Shown here piece by piece: positions 6,425 to 13,146 of a stretch of 13,167 nt of DNA. The notes below the pieces were generated by a model that saw nothing but the letters and a program-made list of their open reading frames with translations, was not told the DNA's origin and made no database searches. This stretch comes from JBGPJM01 sp041485385 (lineage in GTDB: Bacteria > Planctomycetota > Phycisphaerae > Phycisphaerales > UBA1924). Numbering within the stretch: position 1 is the first letter of the stretch; each line of letters begins with the position of its first letter. A program made the position numbers and the translations under genes. Location of the stretch: the NCBI GenBank assembly GCA_041485385.1, contig JBGPJM010000136.1, positions 1-13,167 on the forward strand, read 5' to 3'.

Positions 6425-7741
6425 GTGCCCACCGAGCGCACCAAGAAGACACTCCTGGTCCTCTCCCAGGTCTACGTCCCCGACCCCGCCTCCGTCGGCC
6501 AGCACATGCACGACGCCGCGGCGGAGATGGCGCGGCGCGGCTACCGCGTCCGTGTCCTCGCCTCTGCCCGCGGGTACGAGGACCCCAAGGTCCGCTACAA
6601 GCCGCGCGAACTCCTCGACGGCGTCGATATCCGCCGCCTGCCCCTCTCCTCCTTCGGCAAGAAGACCATCCTGGCCCGCCTCCTCGGCGGCGCCGTCTTC
6701 ATGGCGCAGGCCATTGTCGGCGGCCTCTTCACCCCCCGTCTGCGTGCCATTCTCGTCAGCACCTCGCCCCCCATGTGCCCCGCAGCGGCCATCGTCATCT
6801 CGCTCTTGCGCCGCGCGCCGATCACCTACTGGGTCATGGACCTCAACCCCGACCAGATGATCGAGCTGGGCAGGATCAAGCCCGGCTCGCTCCCGGCCCG
6901 GGTCTTCAACCTGTTCAACCGCCTCATCCTCGGCCGGGCCCGCGACGTGGTGGCGCTCGACCGCTTCATGGCCGCGCGCCTCCTGAAAAAGAAGGACGTG
7001 CAGGCCAAGCTCTCGGTCCTCCCCCCCTGGCCGCACGAGGACGCCCTCGCCGTCGTGGAGCACGAGGCCAACCCCTTCCGCCAGAAGCACGCCCTCGGCC
7101 CGCACCGAGACCAGGGCGGCAAGTTCGTCGTGATGTACAGCGGCAACCACGGCTTCTCCACTCCCATCACCACCGTCCTTCAGGCTGCGCTGCGCCTCCG
7201 CGAGCGAGACGACATCGTCTTCATGTTCATCGGCGGCGGCGTCGGCAAGAAGGAAGTCGAGAAGACTATCGCCGAGCACAAGCCGCCCAACATCCGCTCC
7301 CTCCCCTACCAGCCTCTCTCCGAGATCAAGTACTCGCTCTCCGCGGCGGATGTGCACTTGGTCTCCGTCGGCAACGACGTCGTCGGCGTAGTGCACCCCT
7401 GCAAGGTGTACGGGGCGATGGCCGTCGCCAGGCCGATCCTGCTCCTTGGTCCGGACCTCTGCCACGTTTCGGACCTTGTGGACAAGCACGGACTGGGCCG
7501 GCACATCGCTCACGGCGACGTCGACAGGGCGGTGAACGCCATCCAGCAGCTCGCGGCCATGCCCCGCGCCGAGCTCCAGACCATCGGCCGGCGCGCCAAG
7601 GCCGTCATCGACAGCGAACTGAGCAAGGAGATTCTCTGCGGCAGGTTCTGCGACGTGGTAGAACGAGGGCTGGGAGGCAAGCGGCCCGCGCGATCGGCCG
7701 ATGATGCCAGAGAAGGAGTGAATCCCGCCGGCGAGCGCTGA
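6425..7741 (+). CDS. GT4 glycosyltransferase, WcaI/WbuB-like
   Basis: 438 residues. Expected to be a cytoplasmic or membrane-associated GT-B transferase adding a sugar to a growing exopolysaccharide or O-antigen unit. The N-terminal acceptor domain begins LLVLSQVYVPDPASVGQHM, with the Asp-Pro and Ser-x-Gly of the WbuB/WcaI subgroup, and has a central hydrophobic stretch (~75-145). The C-terminal donor half contains VVMYSGNHG (~236-244), FIGGGVGKKE (~266) and VHPCKVYGAMAVARP (~323). In the last segment the classic GT4 Glu-x7-Glu pair is replaced by the Pro-x-Lys form, as in WcaI/WbuB relatives. The start is GTG 6425 with AAGGA at 6410-6414, 10 nt upstream. It is the first of four same-strand polysaccharide genes; the next begins 26 nt after its stop. 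The 136-nt gap before it holds a TAACAT hexamer (6375-6380) with no good -35, and an inverted CCCCGG/CCGGGG (6382-6394). The sugar donor is unknown. Confidence 0.85.
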   Translation: MPTERTKKTLLVLSQVYVPDPASVGQHMHDAAAEMARRGYRVRVLASARGYEDPKVRYKPRELLDGVDIRRLPLSSFGKKTILARLLGGAVFMAQAIVGGLFTPRLRAILVSTSPPMCPAAAIVISLLRRAPITYWVMDLNPDQMIELGRIKPGSLPARVFNLFNRLILGRARDVVALDRFMAARLLKKKDVQAKLSVLPPWPHEDALAVVEHEANPFRQKHALGPHRDQGGKFVVMYSGNHGFSTPITTVLQAALRLRERDDIVFMFIGGGVGKKEVEKTIAEHKPPNIRSLPYQPLSEIKYSLSAADVHLVSVGNDVVGVVHPCKVYGAMAVARPILLLGPDLCHVSDLVDKHGLGRHIAHGDVDRAVNAIQQLAAMPRAELQTIGRRAKAVIDSELSKEILCGRFCDVVERGLGGKRPARSADDAREGVNPAGER

Positions 7742-7767
7742 CACCCTCGCCTGCCGCCGCTGCTCCC

Positions 7768-8571
7768 ATGACCAAGTATGTCTTCATCCAGGACGACCCC
7801 TTCTACCTCCCCAAGGTGCTCGACAAATACCTGCGCGAGTTTGCCGACACCACCGCCGGCATCAACATCCAGCCCAACACCCAGGGCAAGCGCACCGTCC
7901 TCCGGACCGCCCGCGACCTTCTGAAGATGTACGGTCCCTGGTACTTCCAGTGGAAGCTCCGTCACTACCTCTGGCACAAGCTGAAGGCCAAGGCCATCAA
8001 CGGCTGGGCCGGTTCCACCCGGCGCTGCTACACCGTCGCCGCTGTCGCGAAGAAATACGGCGTGAAGATCGACCGCGCCGACGACGTCAACAGCGAGGCC
8101 TTCCTCAAAGTGCTCCGCGAGCGCGGCGTCGACTTCATCATCTCCATCTCCGGCACCCAGCTCTACCGCAAGGCCCTGCGCGAGCAGACCCGCTGCGGCA
8201 TCGTCAACTGTCACGGCGCCCTCCTGCCCAGGTACCGCGGCCTCATGCCTTCCTTCTGGACCCTCGCCAACAACGAGAAGGAGGGCGGCGTCTCCGTCCA
8301 CTTCGTCGATGCCAAGCTCGACAACGGCCCCATCGTCGTCCAGAAACGCTACCGCATCCACCCCCACGACACCCTCGAGGACATCATGGCCCGCGGCAAG
8401 GACCTCGCCGCCGAGTGCATCGTCGAGTGCGTGCGCATCGTCGAGGACTGCGATAATCGCCGCGCACCCGTCCCCACCACCTCCAATCCCGAGAGTGAGA
8501 TGTCCCACTTCTCCATGCCCACGAGAGAAGACGTCCGTCGCTTCCGCCGGCACGGCCACCGCTTCTTCTAG
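7768..8571 (+). CDS. formyltransferase-family protein, probable sugar N-formyltransferase
   Basis: 267 residues. It has the formyl-THF-dependent formyltransferase fold shared by Fmt, PurN, ArnA and sugar N-formyltransferases. The active-site triad is readable: Asn147 and His149 in GIVNCHGALLPRYRG, and Asp185 in VDAKLDNGPIVVQ. The N-terminal region (1-115) is divergent, with an aromatic/basic stretch (~53-75) absent from Fmt. The protein is too short for Fmt and lacks its C-terminal tRNA-binding OB domain, so methionyl-tRNA is an unlikely substrate. With a glycosyltransferase before it and a deacetylase and an acetyltransferase after it, N-formylation of an amino sugar is the most plausible role. 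No 4-amino-sugar synthesis genes lie in this window, so the acceptor is open. ATG 7768 has no clear Shine-Dalgarno sequence; translation may depend on the upstream gene 26 nt away. Confidence 0.82.
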   Translation: MTKYVFIQDDPFYLPKVLDKYLREFADTTAGINIQPNTQGKRTVLRTARDLLKMYGPWYFQWKLRHYLWHKLKAKAINGWAGSTRRCYTVAAVAKKYGVKIDRADDVNSEAFLKVLRERGVDFIISISGTQLYRKALREQTRCGIVNCHGALLPRYRGLMPSFWTLANNEKEGGVSVHFVDAKLDNGPIVVQKRYRIHPHDTLEDIMARGKDLAAECIVECVRIVEDCDNRRAPVPTTSNPESEMSHFSMPTREDVRRFRRHGHRFF

Positions 8572-8598
8572 CCGACGTGCCCGCCACCACGACCCACC

Positions 8599-9492
8599 GT
8601 GATCGCCGCCCCGCACAACCTCACCCACGCCCTCTCGTTCGACATCGAGGACTGGTTCCACATCGTCGAGATCGAAGCGGTCGAGGACCCCGCGCTGTGG
8701 CCGAAGCTCTCGGCCGAGTCGTCCATCGTCGAGCGCTACACCGACCGCATTCTCGAGATCTGCGCCGATCACAACACCCGCGCGACATTCTTCATCCTCG
8801 GCTGGGTCGCCCAGCGCCACCCCGACCTCGTCCGGCGCATCGCCGCCGCCGGCCACGAGATCGGCACGCACGCCTTCTGGCATCGCAAGGTCTACGAAAT
8901 GACGCCGGAGGCCTTCCGCCAGGACGTCCGCGACTCGCTCGACGCCATCCGCGCCGGCGCCCCCGGCGTCCCGATCCGCGGCTTCCGCGCCCCCTCCTTC
9001 TCCATCACGCGCGGATGCGAATGGGCCTTCGACGAGCTCCTCGACCTCGGCATCGAGTACGACGCCTCACTCTTCCCCGCCAGACGCGGGCACGGCGGCT
9101 ACGCCTGCACGCCCGGCCCGCACACGATCACCACGCCGCGCGCCCGCACCATCCCCGAGCTCCCCATGTCCATCGCCCGCTTTGGACCCAAGCGGTTCTG
9201 CTACTCCGGCGGCGGGTACCTGCGCCTCCTCCCCTCTCCCATGATCGAGCACGGCCTCCGCCAGGAAGCCGCGGCCGGGCGTGCCACCGTCATCTATCTC
9301 CACCCGCGCGACTTCGACCCCCAGTGCCCGCGCGCCCCCATGCCGCTCTACCGGCGCTTCAAGTGCTACGTCGGCCTGGGCACCACCGAGCGCAAGCTCC
9401 GCCGCCTGCTCAGCCGCCACCGGTTTTCGACCTGCGCCGAGGTGCTGGGCCTGAGCGGCGTCGCACCGGTCGCCCCCGCGCAGGTATCTTGA
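8599..9492 (+). CDS. XrtA/PEP-CTERM-type polysaccharide deacetylase with DUF3473
   Basis: 297 residues, carbohydrate esterase 4 (NodB) fold. Predicted to remove N-acetyl groups from an exopolysaccharide or its precursor using a metal ion. Motifs in order: SFDIEDWFH (13-21) with the catalytic and metal Asp, ATFFILGW (62-69), GHEIGTHAFWH (85-95) with the metal-binding His pair, RGFRAPSFS (127-135), and C-terminal YLHPRDFDP followed by a Tyr/Arg-rich segment typical of DUF3473. This pairing marks the deacetylase that accompanies exosortase-A (PEP-CTERM) exopolysaccharide loci, although no exosortase gene is in the window. No signal peptide is visible, as is usual for this subgroup. GTG 8599 is the only reasonable start, 27 nt after the previous stop and just before the NodB strand; no strong Shine-Dalgarno sequence is seen. 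The acetyltransferase gene starts 7 nt after the stop. Confidence 0.9.
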   Translation: MIAAPHNLTHALSFDIEDWFHIVEIEAVEDPALWPKLSAESSIVERYTDRILEICADHNTRATFFILGWVAQRHPDLVRRIAAAGHEIGTHAFWHRKVYEMTPEAFRQDVRDSLDAIRAGAPGVPIRGFRAPSFSITRGCEWAFDELLDLGIEYDASLFPARRGHGGYACTPGPHTITTPRARTIPELPMSIARFGPKRFCYSGGGYLRLLPSPMIEHGLRQEAAAGRATVIYLHPRDFDPQCPRAPMPLYRRFKCYVGLGTTERKLRRLLSRHRFSTCAEVLGLSGVAPVAPAQVS

Positions 9493-9499
9493 TGTCGAG

Positions 9500-10084
9500 A
9501 TGACCGCACCCCTGCCCACGCCCGTCCCCGAGCAGGACAGCCCGCACACGCCCGGCAACCGCGCCGCCCGCGTCCTCTGGGGCATCGTCTACACGCTGCT
9601 CTTCCGTCCCTCGCCGCGCCCGCTGCACGGTTGGCGCAACGGGATTCTGCGCCTCGCGGGCGCGAAGATCGACCCCACCGCGCGCGTCTACCCCCGCGCC
9701 CGCATCTGGGCCCCATGGAAGCTCACCATGGGCGCCCATGCCTGCATCGGCGACGATGTCGACTGCTACAACGTCGCCGGCGTCACCATCGGCGCCAGCT
9801 CGACGGTCAGCCAGTACAGCTACCTCTGCGGCGCCACCCACGACTTCGAGGCCTCAGCACACCCCCTGGTCCCGCTCCCGATCACGATCGGCGCGAACTG
9901 CTGGATCGCGGCCGACGTCTTCGTCGCACCCGGCGTGAACATCGCCGACGGCGTCGTCGTCGGCGCCCGCTCGTCGGTCTTCGGCGACCTCCCTCCTTGG
10001 ACTCTCTGCACCGGCTCGCCCGCCCGCCCAACGCGTCCGCGCGTCCTCCGAGACGCCCCCACGGGCCCCGCCGCGGAGACCTAG
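9500..10084 (+). CDS. WcaF-like hexapeptide-repeat O-acetyltransferase
   Basis: 194 residues. Acyl-CoA-dependent acetyltransferase with a left-handed beta-helix, likely O-acetylating a sugar in the polysaccharide. After a disordered N-terminus (1-20), the segment RVLWGIVYTLLFRPSPRPLH (24-43) matches the hydrophobic entry of colanic-acid acetyltransferase WcaF. Hexapeptide turns follow from ~53 to 165: GAKIDPTARVYPRARI, IGDDVDCYNVAGVTIGAS, then GATHDFE with the probable catalytic His114, ITIGANCWIAADVFVAPGVNI, and VVVGARSSVFGDLPPWTL. The closing CTGSPARPTRPR is the usual family ending. ATG 9500 lies 7 nt after the deacetylase stop, so the two are probably translated from one message. It is the last + strand gene before the convergent gap. 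The exact acceptor sugar is not deducible. Confidence 0.87.
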   Translation: MTAPLPTPVPEQDSPHTPGNRAARVLWGIVYTLLFRPSPRPLHGWRNGILRLAGAKIDPTARVYPRARIWAPWKLTMGAHACIGDDVDCYNVAGVTIGASSTVSQYSYLCGATHDFEASAHPLVPLPITIGANCWIAADVFVAPGVNIADGVVVGARSSVFGDLPPWTLCTGSPARPTRPRVLRDAPTGPAAET

Positions 10085-10094
10085 CCGCGGAGCG

Positions 10095-10181
10095 GTACAC
10101 GAACCTGGCCAGGGACGGGAGCCCTGGTGTACACGCAGTCTTGCAAGAGCCCCAGAGGGGCGACACGGGCACCGTATCGGT
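10095..10181. terminator. convergent intergenic region with clustered inverted repeats; possible bidirectional terminator
   Basis: The 121-nt gap (10085-10205) between two convergent operons holds several dyads: CCAGGG (10109-10114) with CCCTGG (10122-10127) over a 7-nt loop, flanked by the inverted pair GTACAC (10095-10100) and GTGTAC (10127-10132); the palindrome TCTTGCAAGA (10139-10148); GCCCC/GGGGC (10149-10153, 10157-10161) over a 3-nt loop; and ACCG/CGGT (10171-10174, 10178-10181). None is followed by a T-run on either strand, so the terminator reading rests on location and fold potential only. Confidence 0.35.
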
Positions 10182-10205
10182 CCGCCAGCCGCTCGCCAGC
10201 CTGGC

Positions 10206-11102
10206 TCACCTCGCCGCCCCCCCCACCTTCAGCGCCAGCAGCTTGTCCCGGTACATCAGGCTGATCATGTACTCGTAGCTCGCCTGCAGGAGCGCCAGGT
10301 GCAGCCCGGCCCGCCCGTCCAGAACCCCCAGGCGCGCGACGTACATATACACGAACCGCAGCACCGGGCGCATCGGCGCCCGCGGCCACGCCTCGCGCCG
10401 CAGCCACTGCCGGAACCCCTGCAGGTGCGGGAACAGCGCCTGCCCGCGCGCCGCGCCGCCGCGCCCCAGCTTCGACTTCACCCACTCGTCGCTCTCCATG
10501 TCCGCGTACTTGTTGTGCTTGGTGATGTACTCCGAGATCGTCTCCCGCCGAATGTGCAGCATCTCATGGCGCAGGAAGTCGGTGGGCCCGTCGCACACCA
10601 TGTGCTCGTGCACCGCGCGGTCCTCGTACCGGCACCGCCCGCGCTTGAAAAACCGCAGGTTCCACGACGGGTACAGCCCGCCGTGCCGGATCTCCCGCCC
10701 CATGAAGATCACCACGCGGTTGACGAAGTACCCGTCCACCCCGCCCCCGGCCCGCGCAACCCTGAGCACCTCGTCGCGCAGCGCCGGCGTGATGCGCTCG
10801 TCGGCGTCCAGAATGAAGATCCACTGGCCCTTGAAGGGCATGTTGTCCAGCGCCCAGTTCTTCTGCTTGGAGTAGTTCTCGAACCGGTGCTCCACCACCA
10901 CCGCGCCGGCCCGGCGGGCCAACTCCTGCGTGCCGTCGGTGCTCAACGAGTCCAGCACGTACACGTCCCCCACCTGGCGCGCGTTCGCAACCGTCTGCGC
11001 GATGTGCGACACCTCGTTCAGCGTCGGGATCAGGATGTCCACCAGCGGCTCGGGCGGCGACGCGCCGGGAGTGGGTGGAGCGGGCGGAAGCGTCGGCATC
11101 AC
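10206..11102 (-). CDS. GT2 glycosyltransferase, KdtX/WaaE-like (second of a paralogous pair)
   Basis: 298 residues from the GTG at 11102. An inverting GT-A enzyme of the group that includes LPS-core beta-1,4-glucosyltransferases (WaaE/KdtX), acting at the inner face of the membrane. After a Pro-rich start (1-20) come VDILIPTLNE (21-30), VLDSLSTDGT (49-58) and the metal-binding LDADE (Asp99, Asp101). Tail segments include GGLYPSWNLRFFKRG, an aromatic VHEHM motif, and a C-terminal hydrophobic stretch with FVYMYVARLGVLDGRAGLH, which aligns with the upstream neighbour. The stop of that neighbour overlaps this start in the sequence GTGATG: the GTG (11102) gives a 4-nt overlap and the ATG (11099) a 1-nt overlap, so translation is probably coupled whichever is used. 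Donor and acceptor are not known. Confidence 0.86.
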   Translation of the reverse strand: MMPTLPPAPPTPGASPPEPLVDILIPTLNEVSHIAQTVANARQVGDVYVLDSLSTDGTQELARRAGAVVVEHRFENYSKQKNWALDNMPFKGQWIFILDADERITPALRDEVLRVARAGGGVDGYFVNRVVIFMGREIRHGGLYPSWNLRFFKRGRCRYEDRAVHEHMVCDGPTDFLRHEMLHIRRETISEYITKHNKYADMESDEWVKSKLGRGGAARGQALFPHLQGFRQWLRREAWPRAPMRPVLRFVYMYVARLGVLDGRAGLHLALLQASYEYMISLMYRDKLLALKVGGAAR

Positions 11103-12124
11103 GAGGCACCCCCCGCGGCCGGGGCCGCGACCGTCTCCGCTGGCGGAGCAGCCGGCGATGGCGCCGGCGGGGCAAGGGGGGCGGCGCCGCCGGGCTCCAC
11201 CAGCCGCCTCTCAACCACCGCCTCGGTCCGGTCGCGCCACTGCTTCTCCTGCTCCAGCACCTTCAGCTCGATCCAGTACTCGTACATCGAGATCATCGCG
11301 CAGTAGTGCAGCCCGGCGCTCCCGTCCAGGAACGCCAGCCGCAGCACCACGTGGTACAGGAACCGCCACAGGGCCCGCATCTTCAGGAAGAACGAGAGGT
11401 TCTTGATCGCCCGCCGCCGGATCATCGGGTCCCGCGAGAACAGGTGGCCGGTGCCGCCGATCCCCTGCCGGCGCGTGGCCACGGCCTCCAGCGCCTCGCG
11501 CTGCGAATAGAAGTTGTGCTTCTCGAACCACCGCTTCAGCCCCGTGTTGAAGCTGTAGTGGTTGAAGTGCTTCTCCAGGCTCCCCACCGTCCCCTGCACG
11601 ATCGGGTGCACGTTCGTCGCGCGCACCTCGTACCGCACCAGCTCCGGCCTCACCAGGCGGATCAGCCACACCGGGTACCCGGAGCTGCGCTTGATCCACT
11701 TCCCCATGAAATAGTTCCGGTACCGCAGCCGGTACGCGCCGTGCCCCGGCGCGGGGTCGTTCACCACGCGGATCAGCTCCTCGCGCAGGTCCTCGGGCAC
11801 GCGCTCGTCGGCGTCGCAGACGTACACCCACGGGTGCTTGTACCGCACCTCCTCGAAGCCGTAGTTGCGCTGCTTGTACTCCGTGTCGAACGCCCGCTGC
11901 ACCACCCGCACGTTCGGAAACCTCCGCGCCACCTCCAGCGTCCGGTCGTCCGAGAAGCTGTCCAGCACTACGACGTCGTCGGTGAACCCGAAGCACTCCA
12001 GGCACGGGCCGATGTTGTCCTCCTCGTCCTTGGTCAGGATGAGAACGCTCGGCACCTGGCGCCCAACCGGGGGCGTGGCGGCCGCGGATCCAACAGGCGG
12101 GGTTGTAGCGGCCTGGTCCGTCAT
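11099..12124 (-). CDS. GT2 glycosyltransferase, KdtX/WaaE-like (first of a paralogous pair)
   Basis: 341 residues from ATG 12124. Same enzyme group as its downstream neighbour. A short N-terminal duplication (TPPVGSAAATPPVG, 8-21) precedes VPSVLILTKDEEDNIG (24-39), VVLDSFSDDRT (52-62) and the metal-binding CDADE (Asp104, Asp106). The segment GYPVWLIRLVRPE parallels the neighbour's GLYPSWNLRFFKRG, and FLYHVVLRLAFLDGSAGLHY is the shared C-terminal hydrophobic motif. It is longer than the paralogue because of a middle insertion (~196-235, TRRQGIGGTGHLFSRDP) and a disordered Ala/Pro-rich tail of about 35 residues (~307-341). The pair probably arose by duplication and adds successive sugars. The only Shine-Dalgarno-like sequence is GGAAG directly at the start, so recognition may depend on the purine-rich leader before it. 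Confidence 0.87.
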   Translation of the reverse strand: MTDQAATTPPVGSAAATPPVGRQVPSVLILTKDEEDNIGPCLECFGFTDDVVVLDSFSDDRTLEVARRFPNVRVVQRAFDTEYKQRNYGFEEVRYKHPWVYVCDADERVPEDLREELIRVVNDPAPGHGAYRLRYRNYFMGKWIKRSSGYPVWLIRLVRPELVRYEVRATNVHPIVQGTVGSLEKHFNHYSFNTGLKRWFEKHNFYSQREALEAVATRRQGIGGTGHLFSRDPMIRRRAIKNLSFFLKMRALWRFLYHVVLRLAFLDGSAGLHYCAMISMYEYWIELKVLEQEKQWRDRTEAVVERRLVEPGGAAPLAPPAPSPAAPPAETVAAPAAGGAS

Positions 12125-12152
12125 CTTCCGTCGATCCTAGATGCCGTCGCAG

Positions 12153-12190
12153 CCCCCAGTCCCCCTCACCCTCTCACCCCTCATCTCTCA
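12153..12190 (-). repeat. TGARRRR heptad repeat and G-tract leader between the SDR epimerase and GT2 genes
   Basis: Read on the - strand, the stop codon of the epimerase gene is the first unit of a phased array: TGAGAGA (12190-12184), TGAGGGG (12183-12177), TGAGAGG (12176-12170), one extra G, then TGAGGGGG (12168-12161), ACT and GGGGG (12157-12153). The 7-nt period puts TGA in all three frames. The G runs (4, 3, 5 and 5 long with loops of 5, 3 and 3) also meet the quadruplex rule. The rest of the 63-nt gap (12125-12152) shows nothing recognisable. Confidence 0.6.
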
Positions 12191-13108
12191 GTCCTCCGCC
12201 TCATCCCCCATCATCCGCCTGATCCCCGCCGCGAAATCCACCCGCGGCTCATACCCCAGCAGCTCGCGCGCCCGCGAGATGTCCGCCACCGAGTCCCGCA
12301 CGTCCCCCGCCCGGCTCGGCCCGAACTCCGGCGTGCCCTCCGCCCCCAGCTCCTCCGCCAGCCGCGCCAGCACCGTCAGAAGGTCCGTCCGCACCCCCGT
12401 CCCGATGTTCACCACCTCTCCCATCAGCCGCCTCGGGCGCCCCGCCGCCGACAGGTTCGCCTCCACCACGTTCTCCACGTACGTGAAGTCCCGCGTCTGC
12501 TTCCCGTCGCCGTGGATCGTCACCCGGCGCCCCGCCCGCAGCGCCTTCACGAACGCCGAGATCACTGCGGCGTACGGCGAATCCGGGTTCTGCCGCGGCC
12601 CGAAAATATTGAAATACCGCAGGCTCACCGTCGACAACCCGTAGCACCGCGAGAACACCGCCAGCAGGTGCTCCCCCGCCACCTTGCTCATCGCGTACGG
12701 CGACCAGCAGTCGGGAACATCCGTCTCGCGGCTGGGGAGGCTCGGGTTGTTCCCGTACGCCGCCGCGCTCGCCGCGAAGACCACGCGCTGCACCCCCGCC
12801 GCCTTGGCCGCCGACAGCACCCGCTCGGTCCCCAGCACGTTCACCCGCATGCACTCCTCGGGCTTGTCCACGCTCTCCGGCACCGAGACCATCGCGGCCT
12901 CATGGAACACGTAGCGGCACCCGGCCACGGCCCGCTTGAGCGCCGGCGCATCGAGGATCGACGCCTGGATCAGCTCCGCCCCAGCCGGCACGTTCTCACG
13001 CACCCCGCCCGAGAGATCATCCAGCACGCGCACCCTCCCCCCCAGCTCAACGAGCCGCCGCCCCAGGTGCGACCCGATGAACCCCGCGCCCCCCGTGATC
13101 AGCGACAT
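12188..13108 (-). CDS. NAD-dependent UDP-hexose 4-epimerase-like SDR (WbpP/Gne type)
   Basis: 306 residues from ATG 13108. Extended SDR expected to interconvert UDP-GlcNAc and UDP-GalNAc, or UDP-Glc and UDP-Gal, for the adjacent glycosyltransferases. The N-terminal NAD loop is TGGAGFIGSHL (5-15); the catalytic set is Ser114 in FAASAAAYGNNP and Tyr138-x3-Lys142 in YAMSKVAGEHL. RYFNIFGPRQNPDSPYAAVI (164-183) and GDGKQTRDFTYVENVVEANL (200-219) are characteristic of the WbpP/Gne branch. ATG 13108 is chosen because the Rossmann strand begins immediately and AAGGGG lies just upstream. In-frame ATG 13138 would add 10 residues. GTG 13153 is less likely because it falls inside a short repeat. The gene leads the - strand set and ends in the heptad array before the first GT2 gene. 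A uronate epimerase or related activity cannot be excluded. Confidence 0.86.
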   Translation of the reverse strand: MSLITGGAGFIGSHLGRRLVELGGRVRVLDDLSGGVRENVPAGAELIQASILDAPALKRAVAGCRYVFHEAAMVSVPESVDKPEECMRVNVLGTERVLSAAKAAGVQRVVFAASAAAYGNNPSLPSRETDVPDCWSPYAMSKVAGEHLLAVFSRCYGLSTVSLRYFNIFGPRQNPDSPYAAVISAFVKALRAGRRVTIHGDGKQTRDFTYVENVVEANLSAAGRPRRLMGEVVNIGTGVRTDLLTVLARLAEELGAEGTPEFGPSRAGDVRDSVADISRARELLGYEPRVDFAAGIRRMMGDEAED

Positions 13109-13146
13109 GGTCCCCTTGAAGTCGTCGCTACCAGCCATTCGCGCGT

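Noticed and set aside
7768..8571. Methionyl-tRNA formyltransferase (fmt)
   Set aside because: The C-terminal tRNA-binding domain is missing, the N-terminal region is divergent and the context is polysaccharide genes, not def/rsmB.
5098..8883. Series of long antisense open frames opposite the exporter, GT4 and formyltransferase genes
   Set aside because: Same GC3 artefact: compositionally biased and overlapping each other and the supported + strand genes.
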